From the NCBI RefSeq assembly GCF_028502605.1, contig NC_079233.1, positions 5,642,001 through 5,706,000 on the forward strand: DNA of 64,000 nt. Direction: 5' to 3'. The position numbers and the translations under genes are program-made. Each line of letters begins with the position of its first letter. The stretch's first letter is position 1. The DNA comes from Trichoderma breve (taxonomy: Eukaryota > Ascomycota > Sordariomycetes > Hypocreales > Hypocreaceae). A model generated the notes under the pieces. The model saw only the letters and a program-made list of their open reading frames with translations. It searched no databases and had not been told where the DNA came from. Shown here one piece after another: positions 49,516 to 61,300 of this stretch.

Positions 49516-50924
49516 TCAGTCCTCGCTAGAAAAGCCTTCATCTCTAGAGCGCTCATTGACGCTTCGGAATGCTCGCTTGCCAACTTCGTAACTGCTGATC
49601 ATGATGGCACAGGCCGGTGCAACCTTCAAGGTACGCGGGATCCAACCTCGCCACAGACCAGGGAATCCCTCTGTCTTGAAGATGTGCAACAATAGTCTCA
49701 TCATGTTCTGTTCCTCAGGCGCCAGTGCACCTCCAGCGCCACGGCGTGGTGCATCGTGGAAGATCTGCGTACGTGTCTTGCCCACGTCAAACGGCATGGT
49801 CAGTATCGACGCAAGAGCGCCAGAGGTAGCTCCGGCAGCAAAACTGTCGACAAAAGTCTCGGTGTGGTTCTCCCGGCTCTGGGATCGACGCCGTGCCGTC
49901 GTGCGCTTGAGCCCATCAATTGTGTCTCGGGTCAATGGCCTGCCCCGGCGCTCTTCTCGAATGTCCGATATTCTAGATCGGATTGACTCATATCCCCACC
50001 AGTAGAGTCCAGAAAATGGCACATCTCGCCACAGGGTAAGCGTCAGCCCCCTCCATAGCGAAGTGTAACCATGGACGGCGACCATGGACCGGATTCCGTT
50101 GAAAGTCTCAACCAGATGGTTTGTCGTCGACGCGCCAGAAGCAGCCTGCATACGAGTACGGATGAGCTCGATAGGGCTAACAGCCGTCGCCGCAAGAAGT
50201 CGAGCCATAGAGCCGGCAACAAGAGGCGCATAATCCGTCGAGAAGCCGGAAAACGGGCTCACAGGGTTAAACCGCAGCCAATCGTAGCCGGTGAAGTAGA
50301 TGATGTTGGCGGGAATCGTCATGACGAGGGTGGGTGAGAGGCCTCGCCATAGCGTTGTGAATCCTTCGTTGCGAGCAATCTTGCGCAGACCATCAATTGT
50401 CGAGTGATAGGTCTTCTTCTGAACTTCTTGAACGGCACAGTCGGCGGCCGCGGCGCTGCTGGGTGCCGTGATGCCCTCGATCCTCGGAACCGCGAGGCAG
50501 TAGTCTACCGCGCCACCTGCAAAGAAGACTTCACGGCAGCAAGCTGTGACGCCAAGTTCAGCCGTTTGCACGGGGGTAAGGCTGGTAGTTGTTCGCATAA
50601 GCCTGGAGAAATCGACAGTCGGGGCGGGAATCGTTGATGATTGCGACTGCAACCTCACGCGGACGACGTCTAACGGAGTCACTGCAAAGACAAATGAGAT
50701 TAGCATATGTTTCGTTTGGTGCGCCAGAGGGAAAGGATTGTTTGCTCACCCAGCAGCGACGTCAACAAGCTCCCCGACATGGCCGACACCATCTTCTGGC
50801 CGGCCGTGATGTCGGGAATGCCATCGCTTCCATCTCCGCCAGACATGACGGCTTGGTTCCCGTCTATCCTGTCGTAGTTTTGGCTGTTTGAGCTGTGGAC
50901 AACAGACGTAGAAAAGGATCCCAT
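49516..50924 (-). CDS. MTM1: Mitochondrial carrier Mtm1 (SLC25A39/40 type)
   Basis: A six-helix inner-membrane carrier. Yeast Mtm1 is needed for manganese loading of Sod2 and iron homeostasis, and its human homologues SLC25A39/40 are linked to mitochondrial glutathione import. Two exons, 50924-50750 and 50681-49516, give 446 residues, longer than a basic carrier because of a large first matrix loop and a loop near residue 330. The three carrier signatures are visible: VTPLDVVRVRLQ, VSPIELIRTRMQ and TMPFDVGKTRTQ. The first matrix loop contains four cysteines (106, 107, 120, 140), as in SLC25A39, where loop cysteines act in Fe-S/glutathione sensing. It is divergent from POF7. Confidence 0.92.
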
Positions 50925-51961
50925 GCCGGCCGTCGGAGGCGGGGGACGTGAGCGAGGAGCCGAGCCCTCGGCCTGTCACGAATTGAGCGGCGCTGGTAGT
51001 GGCAGCAATATCTCGGAGATGCTCGGACCAGCTCAGTGTGAGACGACGGATGTCGGGCCGTGCGCAGAGCGGTAAATACGGGCGTCAGCAGACGATGCGA
51101 TGCGCGTATGGATATCGGTATCAATGCGGACTGAGCGTAATATAAGAATATAGATGTATCGGGAGGATGAAGGAGACAAGAATCGCCTGGAATCGAGTGG
51201 TCATAGCTGTGCTAACATATGCTGCTAGGCGGAGGAAGGTTGCCGGCTAGGTGTTTTACAGTAGTGAGTTCGGTGCTAGTGCAGCGCTTCAATTGCCCCG
51301 GCCCCATTGAATTTTTTTTTTTCTGTTCGGCGTCTTGCTCGCCTCCACGCCGCAGCCGGAGATGAATCTTGGACCCGTGAGTAGCCGATGATGTCACCCG
51401 GCGCTGTGATTGGCTGTAGCTACCAGTGGCGATTGATAAGCGGCGATTAGATAACAGTTCCTGCAGAGTCCCGTGTCTTACATGTCTAACATGAGGTACT
51501 TGGGTACTTGGGTACATTGATCGAGGGGACTGAATTGTCTTAGTAATCTAGCAAGCAACGCTATGCCAGATTCCCAGGCCGATCGAGTCACTCCAGGGAC
51601 GCATTGCCTTGACCGAATGATTGCATGTCTCATCTCATATCGACTTTTGCAGCTTCCCTACAGGTCCTTACAATACCGTGAACGAAAATACAATTAAAAA
51701 CAACATTGGCATATTTCTCTTATTTTATTCTCGTCATTTCATCCCGTCTCATCATCGCCTCACCGTCATTATCAATTCCCCTGTGACAACCACCATCAAT
51801 GTCTCTGTAAACTCGAATACCGCTAGTATTAGCACGTTCATACAGCATTAGCAATCAACCTGTTACGGACTCAGCACGGAAGCCCTGCTCTCACGCAAAT
51901 TCCCCGCGCTCGGCCATATCGGATACCCGTTCTTTGTTGAATTGCGACAGCCGCCACAGCC
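50925..51961. other. Divergent MTM1/POF7 promoter spacer
   Basis: 1,037 bp without a gene. It holds a T-run near 51308-51319 and a direct repeat of TACTTGGG near 51496-51512. Confidence 0.5.
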
Positions 51962-53611
51962 ATGTCTTCAGAAGACCGTGAAGCAAACTCGGAGCTGGAA
52001 TCTTTCCGCCAGCAATGGATCTCCGACCTGCAGTCCAGAGCCCATGAGGCCGAAGCTTCGCCTTCATCTGCCGCCGCCGGCCCGGCTGTCACTTCACGAC
52101 CGAGACGGCGGACAGGCCCTTCAAGTCCAACAATCACCAAGAAGCACTTGCCAGCCGTTGAAGATGATGAGTACTATCTCCATGGCCCGACTTTTGATTC
52201 CATGCCCCCTCCTTCTGCTTCGGGGCATCTGCTGTCTGACCCCCCGGGCAAACACGAGCACGATGAGAAGCCCTTGGTCTCAGCTCTAGATCATTATGAA
52301 AAGGCCATGGAAAAGGAGGCGCAGGGCAACATGGGGGAAAGTCTGAAGCTTTATAGACAAGCTTATCGAGTAAGATCCGATCAAACTGGACTCTGTATTT
52401 GCGTGCAGATGATGCTAACTTTGCCCATCTAGCTGGATCACCGAGTGGACATGTCATATCGTGAGAAGCACTTCCCAGCCGGTTTTGCACCAGCCAAGGC
52501 TACGCCTTCATCCTCAGGAGCAGCAACGGCACCGGCACCGGCATCACACAAACCTGCGGCTCCTACCACAGCAGAAGAAGAGCCCCAGCTGCTAACTTTG
52601 GAAGAGCTCATCGCCAGCTTTTCGGGGTTGAAGATTGAGGGGGCGCCTCCCATCATTGAAAACACCCCGCCACCTCCATGCCCAATCTCCAACCTACCGG
52701 ATGAGCTGCTCGTGCACATTCTCAGTGACGTCGCCGTGGCCGACGTGGGAGACTTTGCCCGCCTCAGTCTTGTGTGCAAGCGATTCGCCTATCTTGTCGC
52801 CACTGAGCAGCGCATCTGGAGGCGCGTCTGCCTTGGGACTGAGTTTGGCTTCACTTCCATGCCTCGCCACTGGCAAAAGACTGTTGAATGGGAGCAGCTC
52901 GAGGCCCAGGAAGAGGCAGATGAGGACGGTTTCCTCGTCAGCATGAGAGAGGTCGAGGAGCGCCGCTTGGCCGATGCCCTCTCTCTCACCACCTCCCTCC
53001 ACGATACGGCCGTTTACCCCTCGTGGAAGAACATGTTCCGCACGCGCCCTCGCATACGCTTCAATGGTTGCTACATCAGCACCGTCAATTACATCCGTAC
53101 AGGCCAGGCGACAAACCAGGCCGTCTGGGGCGGAGACCCTTACCTCATCGTCACCTACTACCGCTACCTGCGCTTCTTCCGCGATGGCACCGCCATCAGC
53201 CTCCTCACAACAACGTCCCCCGCCGACGTCGTGCACCATCTCACCCCTGAGCTGCTGAAGCTGCACCGCGAGGCTCCCCACGCCCATCTCCCTTCCGCAA
53301 TGATGCACCAAGCCCTCAAAGGTCGCTGGCGACAATCTTCTGCGTTGGACTATCCGGACAACACGGACCCAAAGGAGCAGGAAGCAGACTTGTACGTCGA
53401 GACGGAGGGTGTCGGCGCAAAGTACATGTACCGCATGGACTTGTCGCTTCGAAGCGCGGGCAAGGGCACCCGCAACAACAAGATCGTTTGGAGGAGCTTC
53501 AGCAGCTACAACAAGCTGACGGATGACTGGGCTGATTTCCAGCTTAAAAACGACAAGCCCTTCTTCTTCAGCCGAGTGAAGAGCTACGGCGTAGGGGAAT
53601 CATCAGCCTGA
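51962..53611 (+). CDS. pof7: F-box protein Pof7/Hrt3 (FBXO9 homologue)
   Basis: A substrate adaptor of an SCF (Skp1-cullin-F-box) ubiquitin ligase. Two exons, 51962-52369 and 52433-53611, give 528 residues. Near residues 105-140 there is a TPR/MIT-like helical pair (ALDHYEKAMEKEAQGNMGESLKLYRQAYRLD), the arrangement found in FBXO9. The F-box spans about 220-265 (ISNLPDELLVHILSDVAVADV). The conserved C-terminal substrate region contains RFNGCYISTVNYIRTG, the stretch YYRYLRFFRDGTAISLLTT and a final beta-rich part. A Pro/Ala-rich disordered linker separates TPR and F-box. The start is the first ATG of a conserved beginning (MSSEDREANSELESFRQQW). Confidence 0.92.
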
Positions 53612-54593
53612 TATCCTCTGTAACGTGATACTTACCCTTTACTGGTAAAAAGCGTCAGCGACGCTACCATTTCCTACAAATCAATGACCTCACGAAAGGC
53701 GTTTTCTTTTTGCACATTCCGAATTGAATTGATCTAAAGCCCCAATGTCGAAAGTTCTGCATAATAGGTAGTTAGACACGTTGAAAGCACATAGATGTAC
53801 ATCGAAGTCTTGATTAGAACAAGAAAATATCACAGCGTTTGACATGTTACTTGCAACTCCTTGGATCTCAACAAAGAAAAGAGCCTTAAGCAAAAAGACC
53901 TCATCAGACTCCCATTAGATTCATAATATTTTTTTCCACATACAAAATGTAAGTGCCGCCCTGCTTCCCCCCTAGACTGTAAAAAGGATGCCACATGTGC
54001 CACGCTAGAGTTTTTGGTATACAAAGAGAAACAAAGCGCAAAAACCAAGGAGGAATAATAAAATGGAAGGTCCGTCGCCATGATATGATGATACTCAATG
54101 CCCAGAATGACGCACCAAGAAAACACAAAAAGGAAAGACGAGAGAACATATACAAACAGAGGTAATGAAATATAGGAAATCGCTTGATCGCTGATACGTA
54201 AACGGCTACCGCATCTCGGAAGAGAGAGATATGCGTCAATAACATGTAAAAGAAAAGAGTATGCTAGATAAGCCTGTGTGAGATCTTGTGTATAAGGGGG
54301 GGGAAGGGTGTTCCCTTCAAAAAGATAATATGATAGGCCCATGGAGAACTCCTTTTCAAGTATATCGTATGAGATATGCTTTTCTGTAATGAGTATGATG
54401 ATAAAAATGGTATTATGTGTTGTTGCGGTCGTCCCCAGCCCTGCCTTGTAGCTGTTGCGACCTTAGTCCGGCTCGTCGTCTTCTTCATCTTCCTGTTCCT
54501 CCCTCAAGGCAGATTTAAATCGAGGCTCTCATAATTCCGTGGACTGATAAAGCACATAGAATACGTTGTTCAAATAAAATCGCTTCGAGCATC
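53612..54593. other. Convergent 3' spacer
   Basis: 982 bp between two stop codons. It contains AT-rich 3' UTR-like sequence and a short G-run near 54297. An acidic-tail-like frame at 54463-54528 was examined and rejected. Confidence 0.5.
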
Positions 54594-57041
54594 TCACCGA
54601 AGCCTCCTTCCGTCCAGAAATTTTGGCGGATCAGCATTGTAGTAGCTCTGTTCAAACTGCATGGCCTTGCGCTGCTCGTAGGCTGCCCGCTCTTCTTCGT
54701 CCATGCTGAAAGCCTTCTTGAGCCATCCAAACGCGCTCTTCTTCTTCTTGAGCTTATTGTCCACGGTTTTCGTGGTCCGTACACTTTGAGCTGTCCCGTC
54801 ATCGTAATTAATGGACGTTACCTTGCTCAGAGTGCTCATGCCGGCGTTGGACTGTTTGTTACGTAGATGGCGCGGCGGTACCAAATTCGACCCGCCGCCC
54901 TGAATATACATAGATTGGCCGTGTCCAACGGCGGTATGCGGTCTCTGCTGTAGTGGTGAATGTGGCGACGCGTGAACAGGGTGATATCGTTGTCGGTCCG
55001 ATCGTGGAGATGGTATGACATTGAGTTGCGGGGGAGACATTTCCATATTGCTAGAGCTACCAGATGGGTGGCGGCCATGACGTTCCGCATCAGACTCGTA
55101 CGCCGAATCAAACTGGTGAGATCTCATCGTCTGAGGCGTGGTAGTACCAGGCGAATGAGCGTACATCTCCATGCCTTTCAGAGATCTTGGTGGAATCTGA
55201 ATGTCTCCTGGCGGAATCATTTTTTGGGATACACGATCACGGAGAGACGTCCTTCTCTGCACAATATCGCTGTCTCGCCATGTCATGGACTGGGCGCTTG
55301 CCGGAGTATACGGCGCCGATTGGAGTGATTGCAGGGTCGACTGAGATTCCGATCGAGCGTTGTGGCCAAGTTGATCTTTGATCAGTGGCGACGGCAAGGG
55401 CGCAGGGGGCTGCGGCGTATAAGTCCGGGGCTGGAGAAGGAACACCGGCTCTTCCCCATGATCGCTATGAGCCATCTCGGTCTCTGGCTCACTCTCTTCA
55501 GTTTCCGCAACCGAGTCTTGGCGCAGGTGAATGTGCATTGATTGAGGGCTGGTGACGCCAAAGGTATTCGCGGTAGATTGCGGAGTGTACTGAGGACTAT
55601 CAAGGGTAGGAGTAGCCGCGGTGGTAGCTGACTTTGGGCTGTTGATGCCGAAAGTGTTCGAAGTATGCCGAGTGGAACGGAATGGTGGAAGCAAAGGTAG
55701 ACCACCTGGCAAAGGAAAGTCAATAGTGCTGGCATCATCCGAAAGGATAGAGCTGGGGGGCCGTTTGTCTGAAGAGCCGCTTCGAACACTCTGTTGAGTA
55801 ATAGATTGTGAGGGTGCATGATGCGGTATAGTCTTCAGTTCAGTCTTGAGTTCAAGCTTTGGGGGTTGGATATCCTCAGCGTTGGGCATCGGTGGCGCAG
55901 AGAATGGCTTGATGCTCGCCTGAACTTTGAATCAGCTATCGAGACCAACAAAGTATCAAGACCAACAAACAAGAGAGGGGGAACAACTTACCCAAGTCCG
56001 CCGACTAGCCTCACCAGCTTTCTTTTCCATCTCGGATATTATGTTCATCAGGCGGATAATGAGGCTGTTGATGTCATGGGTACTGTCGCTGATTTTCTCA
56101 AATGCAATGAGCCATCCCTCCGCATTGCCGCTCATGGCATCAAAGATGTCAATGACATCTGGCTGGTCCCCTCGCCAGGCACCTTCGGATTGTTCGTTCA
56201 GCCAGTTGATGAAGATGTTGCTAGTCTGCAGCCCGGCTTCGATGTCATCGTCCCACTGCTTCATGGCCACATTAGTCCTAGCCAGAATGTGCTCAATCTT
56301 TTCATTGCCCTCGAGTATCTCCGTCCGAAACTTGCGATCCTCGAGTAGCTGCTCAAACACTGTGACGTTGGACATGGGAAGCATCAAGTGGTCAATGCGC
56401 TTCTTTAGATCCAGTTCCACTTGCTCAAGATCTTCGATTGTGACTTCCAGAAACTCGTCCACTTCGTCAATGTGGCCCTGGAGGATTGTAACCACTTGCG
56501 TATTGTTATTAGCCATGCCGTTGAGCATCAGATATACGCCAAAAGAAATCTGAGCAATAAGCTTGGCCAATTCGTGCTGGGTCTGCCCCGGTCGAAGCCT
56601 CCATTCGGCATCAAAAGCGGGCTCGTCTAGGCCTTGCGCAAGCACAGCTTCTCTACGGCCCTGAGCGTCCAGCGCCCTCAGCTTTGGTTTCTCAACCACG
56701 ATGCCACTCATCACCTCGTGTAGCGACTCGGCAAAGGCATCCTGGAGAGCAGGAATAGGGTGAACGGGAATAGCTGGCGGCGGTGGCGTCGAATCGGAGC
56801 CATGGTCGGACTCGTTGTCGTCCACATCCCCTTGGTCGTCATCATCAGATTCAGAGTCTCCTGCACGTCGGTCGCTTTCAGAGTACCGTGCAGAGCTTAG
56901 GGTAGTGTTCGAAGGGGGCTCTTTGGCGCGGGGGGTATCTGGGGAGAGCGGAGACGACAAGGTCTCAACCTCGGGGAGCAGGACGATACGAAGTCCTCCA
57001 TCGTCGAAGTCGAGAGGCGGCAAATGAGTAGTCGATGTCAT
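54594..57041 (-). CDS. Conserved-looking fungal protein of unknown function with basic C-terminal motif
   Basis: Two exons, 57041-55992 and 55919-54594, give 791 residues. The first 110 residues are acidic and disordered (SESDDDDQGDVDDNESD). Residues of about 120-350 are helical and well ordered, with heptad-like patterns (LEQVELDLKKRIDHL, MKQWDDDIEAGLQTSNIFINWL). The middle 300 residues are Ser/Thr/Pro/Gln-rich. A sharply different C-terminus is basic and amphipathic (KLKKKKSAFGWLKKAFSMDEEERAAYEQR), ending in PPKFLDGRRLR. The basic helix could bind membrane lipid or another protein. I do not recognise the family. A consensus-like donor (CG/GTGAGA) overlaps the stop codon, so an extra 3' exon cannot be excluded, but tested joins stop within a few codons. 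Confidence 0.75.
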
Positions 57042-58491
57042 GGTGGTACAGATACTGCGTTATATGGAAAAGAGCACGGCCAGATTAAGCTATATCAGGG
57101 TTTGCACAGCGCCGTGGGAATCGAGGGACCCTGGCTGTGTACTAGGTAGCTGGCAGAAGTCGGGATAGCTTCAAGATGCAAGCAATGGCGATGATGCTGG
57201 TCTCGAGAGTCGAGGGGCGCTATCTACACCGTCAAGAGCTTCGTTTAGATTGAACCAACAGCCATAATATCCCCTTCCAAGTACAACAAAGAAACGATAG
57301 CGGGGTCGAGAGCTCGAGGAGCCGCAAGCTCAAAGTTGGTGCTCAATTCCGATAGATGAAGGTATCGTGAGCCAAGAGCGGGACAGATGTGAGTCCCAGA
57401 CTGCCCGACCAGCTGGTGCCAGTGAGAATCAACGACGGCAAAGGCGAGTTGGATGGAAAGAGGCCGGCTAACCAACCAGCCAAGGCAGGCCTCTGGTGAT
57501 GGTTTATGGAGGAGATTCGAGCGCGACCAGAGGGCGAGAAACAGAAACGAAACGTGCTAATGTTATTGCTGCCCACCCAGGCCCAGGTGTTTCTCGTCCG
57601 TGGCAGCTCGAGCCCAGACCACCTCCAAAGCGTCCCCGTTCGCCTGTTAGCGCAGGTCTGGCCGCTCACTAACGGCGCCTCGACTGCTAAATTGGGAACA
57701 AGGTGATGGGAGCCCGCCATCAGATCCCCTGGCTCTAGTGCCGCGGGCAGGGAAGAGCCAATGGGCGAGGGTCGAGCTTTGTTTCGCTGCGGCGTCTGTG
57801 CCTGAGCCCGTGCCGATGCCTGTCGATGCCTGTACGGTACGGAGTAAGGCTTCGATACCTGCTGATTGATGATGGACTCCTGAAGTGGCCAGTGCTGCAG
57901 CTCGAGCTCGAATTTGGGCTTGGGAGACGCGGCTCGCATGGACGGCCAACCTCATCAGGGGGGGCTCGACAACGGCCAGATGGGGCTCGACAGATTTGAT
58001 GGTTCAATCTCAGCAGCGCCACTGCACGCGTACCTGAGATGGTAGCAGTGCTAGTCGCATTATGGGGCACAGTAGCAGCAATGAGTAAGATTTGCCTTGA
58101 TGCATGTACAGTACGACGGAGTGGTCATTCTTCTTCCAAGATTTTCTTTGGGGTTGTTTTTTTTTTTGTCTGGCGGAATTCACACCGGCCAGCCAAAAGC
58201 GGTGTGCGTGCGTGTCCCGCCAGTCGTTGAATTCTGCACAGATGGCTTGCCGAGACATGGACGGAAAATAAAAAAAAATCTCGAATGCAAGGGCTGGTAT
58301 TTAGCACTCGTCAGCAGATGCAAGGGAAGGGCAGCTAATGATTCTACTGTACTACGAGTCGCAGCACCTCATCAATTGGCATTGAATTGAGCAGCAGAAG
58401 CGGCTTGGTGGCGTGGCACAACATCAAAGATACGACTGCAGTATCGCTACCATCTTTACAAGGTACCCATAACGAATGGCTTTGCCTTTTC

Positions 58492-58529
<38 letters not shown>

Positions 58530-58532
58530 AAA
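58492..58532. repeat. T18 directly followed by A23 (self-complementary homopolymer block)
   Basis: Eighteen T are followed without a spacer by twenty-three A. The flanks add GGCTTT on the left (about 58479) and AAAGCC on the right, so the whole block is a near-perfect inverted repeat. Confidence 0.85.
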
Positions 58533-60529
58533 GCCAAGACATTCATCAATCGGCTCGATACCAGCAGGCACGCAAGACACGGCCCAGTGGATACGTCGGT
58601 TCGTCCAAGAGGCGATGATCAGCAGCAAACCCGATCTCTACGGTCGAGACAATGCCGATCCCCAAATTGCCTATGTAAACGTATCTATAGCAAAAAGGCG
58701 ATACGCGTGGTTGCAGAGATATCTCGAACTATGAGTACATGCTTGTCCTACTTGGGACCTGAATAAGGGTTCGATTCCATCACACCGGCCTGTACATGCG
58801 CTCTGTTCCCATCAGGCACAGCTGCATCTGCCTCTTGCTTCGGTCTTTCGCCCCAGCAGTGGGTTACAATGCGCAGGCGAGTGGATGGCACCATCGACAA
58901 AGCCATTTTTAGCAGTCGTCGGATGTGCTAAGGAGAAGTGCAAATTTGATATCAGTAGAGTCAGTCCATCTCCGATCGTACCTGGAATACGGAGCAAGGC
59001 CCGTCCAAAGCCCGGATATTACGAGGCCCCGGGCATGGCACGGCAAACCACCACCAGCACCTCGTTTATACGAGCAAAGTGGCCCAGAACGGCCATAACA
59101 TTCGGCACGCACGTACTTGTACTCATATTCTATACATCTACTTGCGTACATATCCTCTCTTTGTTCGCCCATTTGGTACATCCACAGGCCAGACGTGCAC
59201 TTATGCTAGCCATGCTTATCATCTGCTGTCAAAAAAGGAGCCCAAAGTTGGTGGTCAGCTTGCATGCAGCTACACACGCCGCCCGCTTGTCGTCGCAAGC
59301 ATCCATGGCAAGGAGCCAACTTGACCGACGGCCGTGATTCTGTGTCCAATTTCAGCGCCTCTTTTATTGGCCCTACTACTAATACCTACTATTTACTACT
59401 ACTAATCTGCCAATACTGTTCCAAGTGGTTCACAGCTTTAGCCGCATCCTGTGCCGGGGTGCCGTGGGCTCTTCATTTCAGCAGCCTTGGCTACTCCGTA
59501 CTTTGCCACCTAGTCCTTTTCACAGGCGAGTTCTTGTTTTGTCTTCCCCTCCTCCCTTTTTTTTCTTGGATTCCTTTTTTATTTTAATCGAGAGCCATTC
59601 ATTCCCTCCATGCATCAAATCTCGGAGATTGATGGAAAGTTTGTTTCCCCTGCCTGTCAGTTTGTTGCCATATATATTTCCAGGGGCTTCGGAGCGCGGC
59701 CTCGCAACATTAACATTAGCGCGAGGGTTGTCTCGGTCTTTGCTGGCGGATGCGCGCGACTGCGGCTATGTGCTGGCGCAGTCTGTCTCTCCCCCATTTA
59801 TCGAAATCATGTTTCTCAAGTCGTGTCAATTGTCTTATTTACATCTTTTCTTGGCACGCATCCAATTCGCAAGGTGATGCCTTCATGTTCTTCCGCCTCT
59901 TCCATTAGCGTAGTTCAGAGAGGCTGTGCACGTATTTCCTAGCATTGATACCCTTTACCACTCCAATTTCGCAGAGTGGGCTTCTTTTACGCGATGGGGG
60001 GTTATTTTTTACCACAGAAAATCGACCCATCCATTGGGCTAGCAAATATTAACCGTTAGACTACGGAGTAGTAGAAGCCATAAGCCTGAGACTATCAGGG
60101 CATGCTGTTGTTGCAGACTATGAGCACTCGTACGAGTGCCGGTGCCCGCATGAGCTCCTCTCATCTGCACGACAGCAGCAGCTCTCCTACTGTACAACTC
60201 CCGGCATCACGGCGCCATCTACCGGCAAATCCTCTCAAAGGCTGTGGCCCCGTTGCTCCCCCATCTTCACCTCCCCCACTATCAAAGTGATCAACACGAT
60301 CGGTGGCCCAGAAGTGGATGGCCTGCAAGTTGCCGTGATCATCGCGCAAGGGGAAAAGCCTAGGTGGCGTCAGTGCTTGCAAGTCCACTTACAGGCTTAC
60401 TGAATTCAGCAAGTTGGGAAACGATCAGTGGTTGTGTTACCAAAGCATGTGGGCAAGCTGTGATGAGCGTCACTTACACAGCTACGATTATTGAATGAGG
60501 AGAATATAGTGCATAATATCCACGGATCA

Positions 60530-61300
60530 GATGTTGTAGGTTTTATTTTACTTTACTTCTATTTAATTTATTTTTGTTTCGGTTTGCCTCGTTACGTTTT
60601 GCATCCCTAGGCAATTAGTAGTATAATATCCTATCATTTATTAAGTGAAAGGCACTCCTGTGACATTTAGTTTGATGCAGCATTCCTTGCAGCATCCCCA
60701 GGGCCGGCATTTAGCGGAGTGCTACCAGTAGACCTCTCTACGTCCATCTCTGTAACCCCCACGGAGTAGGCACGTCTAGACTACAAAGGAAATGGAACAT
60801 TAGTCAATCGACTTTGTCTAAGGGGTTGACCATGTTAGAAATTGGCACTGATTGATGGCATAAGCAAGATTATGAAATGTCCCAAGAGAAATTAGCACGC
60901 ATTTGCCGACATTGGAAATGGACCTTGTGTCACTAGTCGATTCGAGCCTGTCAAAATACATATCCAAGGGAGTGGTAACTCAGGTATCCAGCAACCTGGA
61001 GAGTGCAGCACCGAGATGTCATGGCGAGAAGTAGAAGAAGCGCATTTTATTTCACCAGGTTTCTACCAATTGCATATCTATTAATACGCCAATACTAATA
61101 TGTCAAATAAATATAAGACTCTATAATTCGGAGACAATATGGAGCTTCATTTTTACCCAGCTTTTAATCTAATATCAAACCTAATACTAGATTCGTACCC
61201 GACAGTCTTTTAATGTCCTCTATTACTACTATCCTCGTCGAGTGTCCTCTAACATCACTACACCACCCTAATACCTCTCTAGAGATTTTGCAACTAAAGC
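60530..61300. other. AT-rich tract, possible decayed repeat
   Basis: Composition falls to strongly AT-rich with frequent TA and CTAATA words, unlike both flanks, and no coding potential beyond a short chance ORF. This is what repeat-induced point mutation or age leaves of a transposon, but no terminal repeats or recognisable protein remain. Confidence 0.25.

Noticed and set aside
54463..54528. Minus-strand frame ending in an acidic tail (EEQEDEEDDEPD then stop), as if a last exon
   Set aside because: An in-frame stop lies just upstream, and the donor at the end of the preceding gene joins in a different phase. It is probably a pyrimidine tract on the + strand.
57343..57939. Minus-strand 198-codon ORF with an ATG upstream of the unknown 791-residue gene
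   Set aside because: Biased composition, no domain or conserved-looking core. It lies in the leader/promoter region.
58766..58782. GGGTTCGATTCC, a second T-loop-like word
   Set aside because: Stem pairing fails at the third base and no cloverleaf fits.
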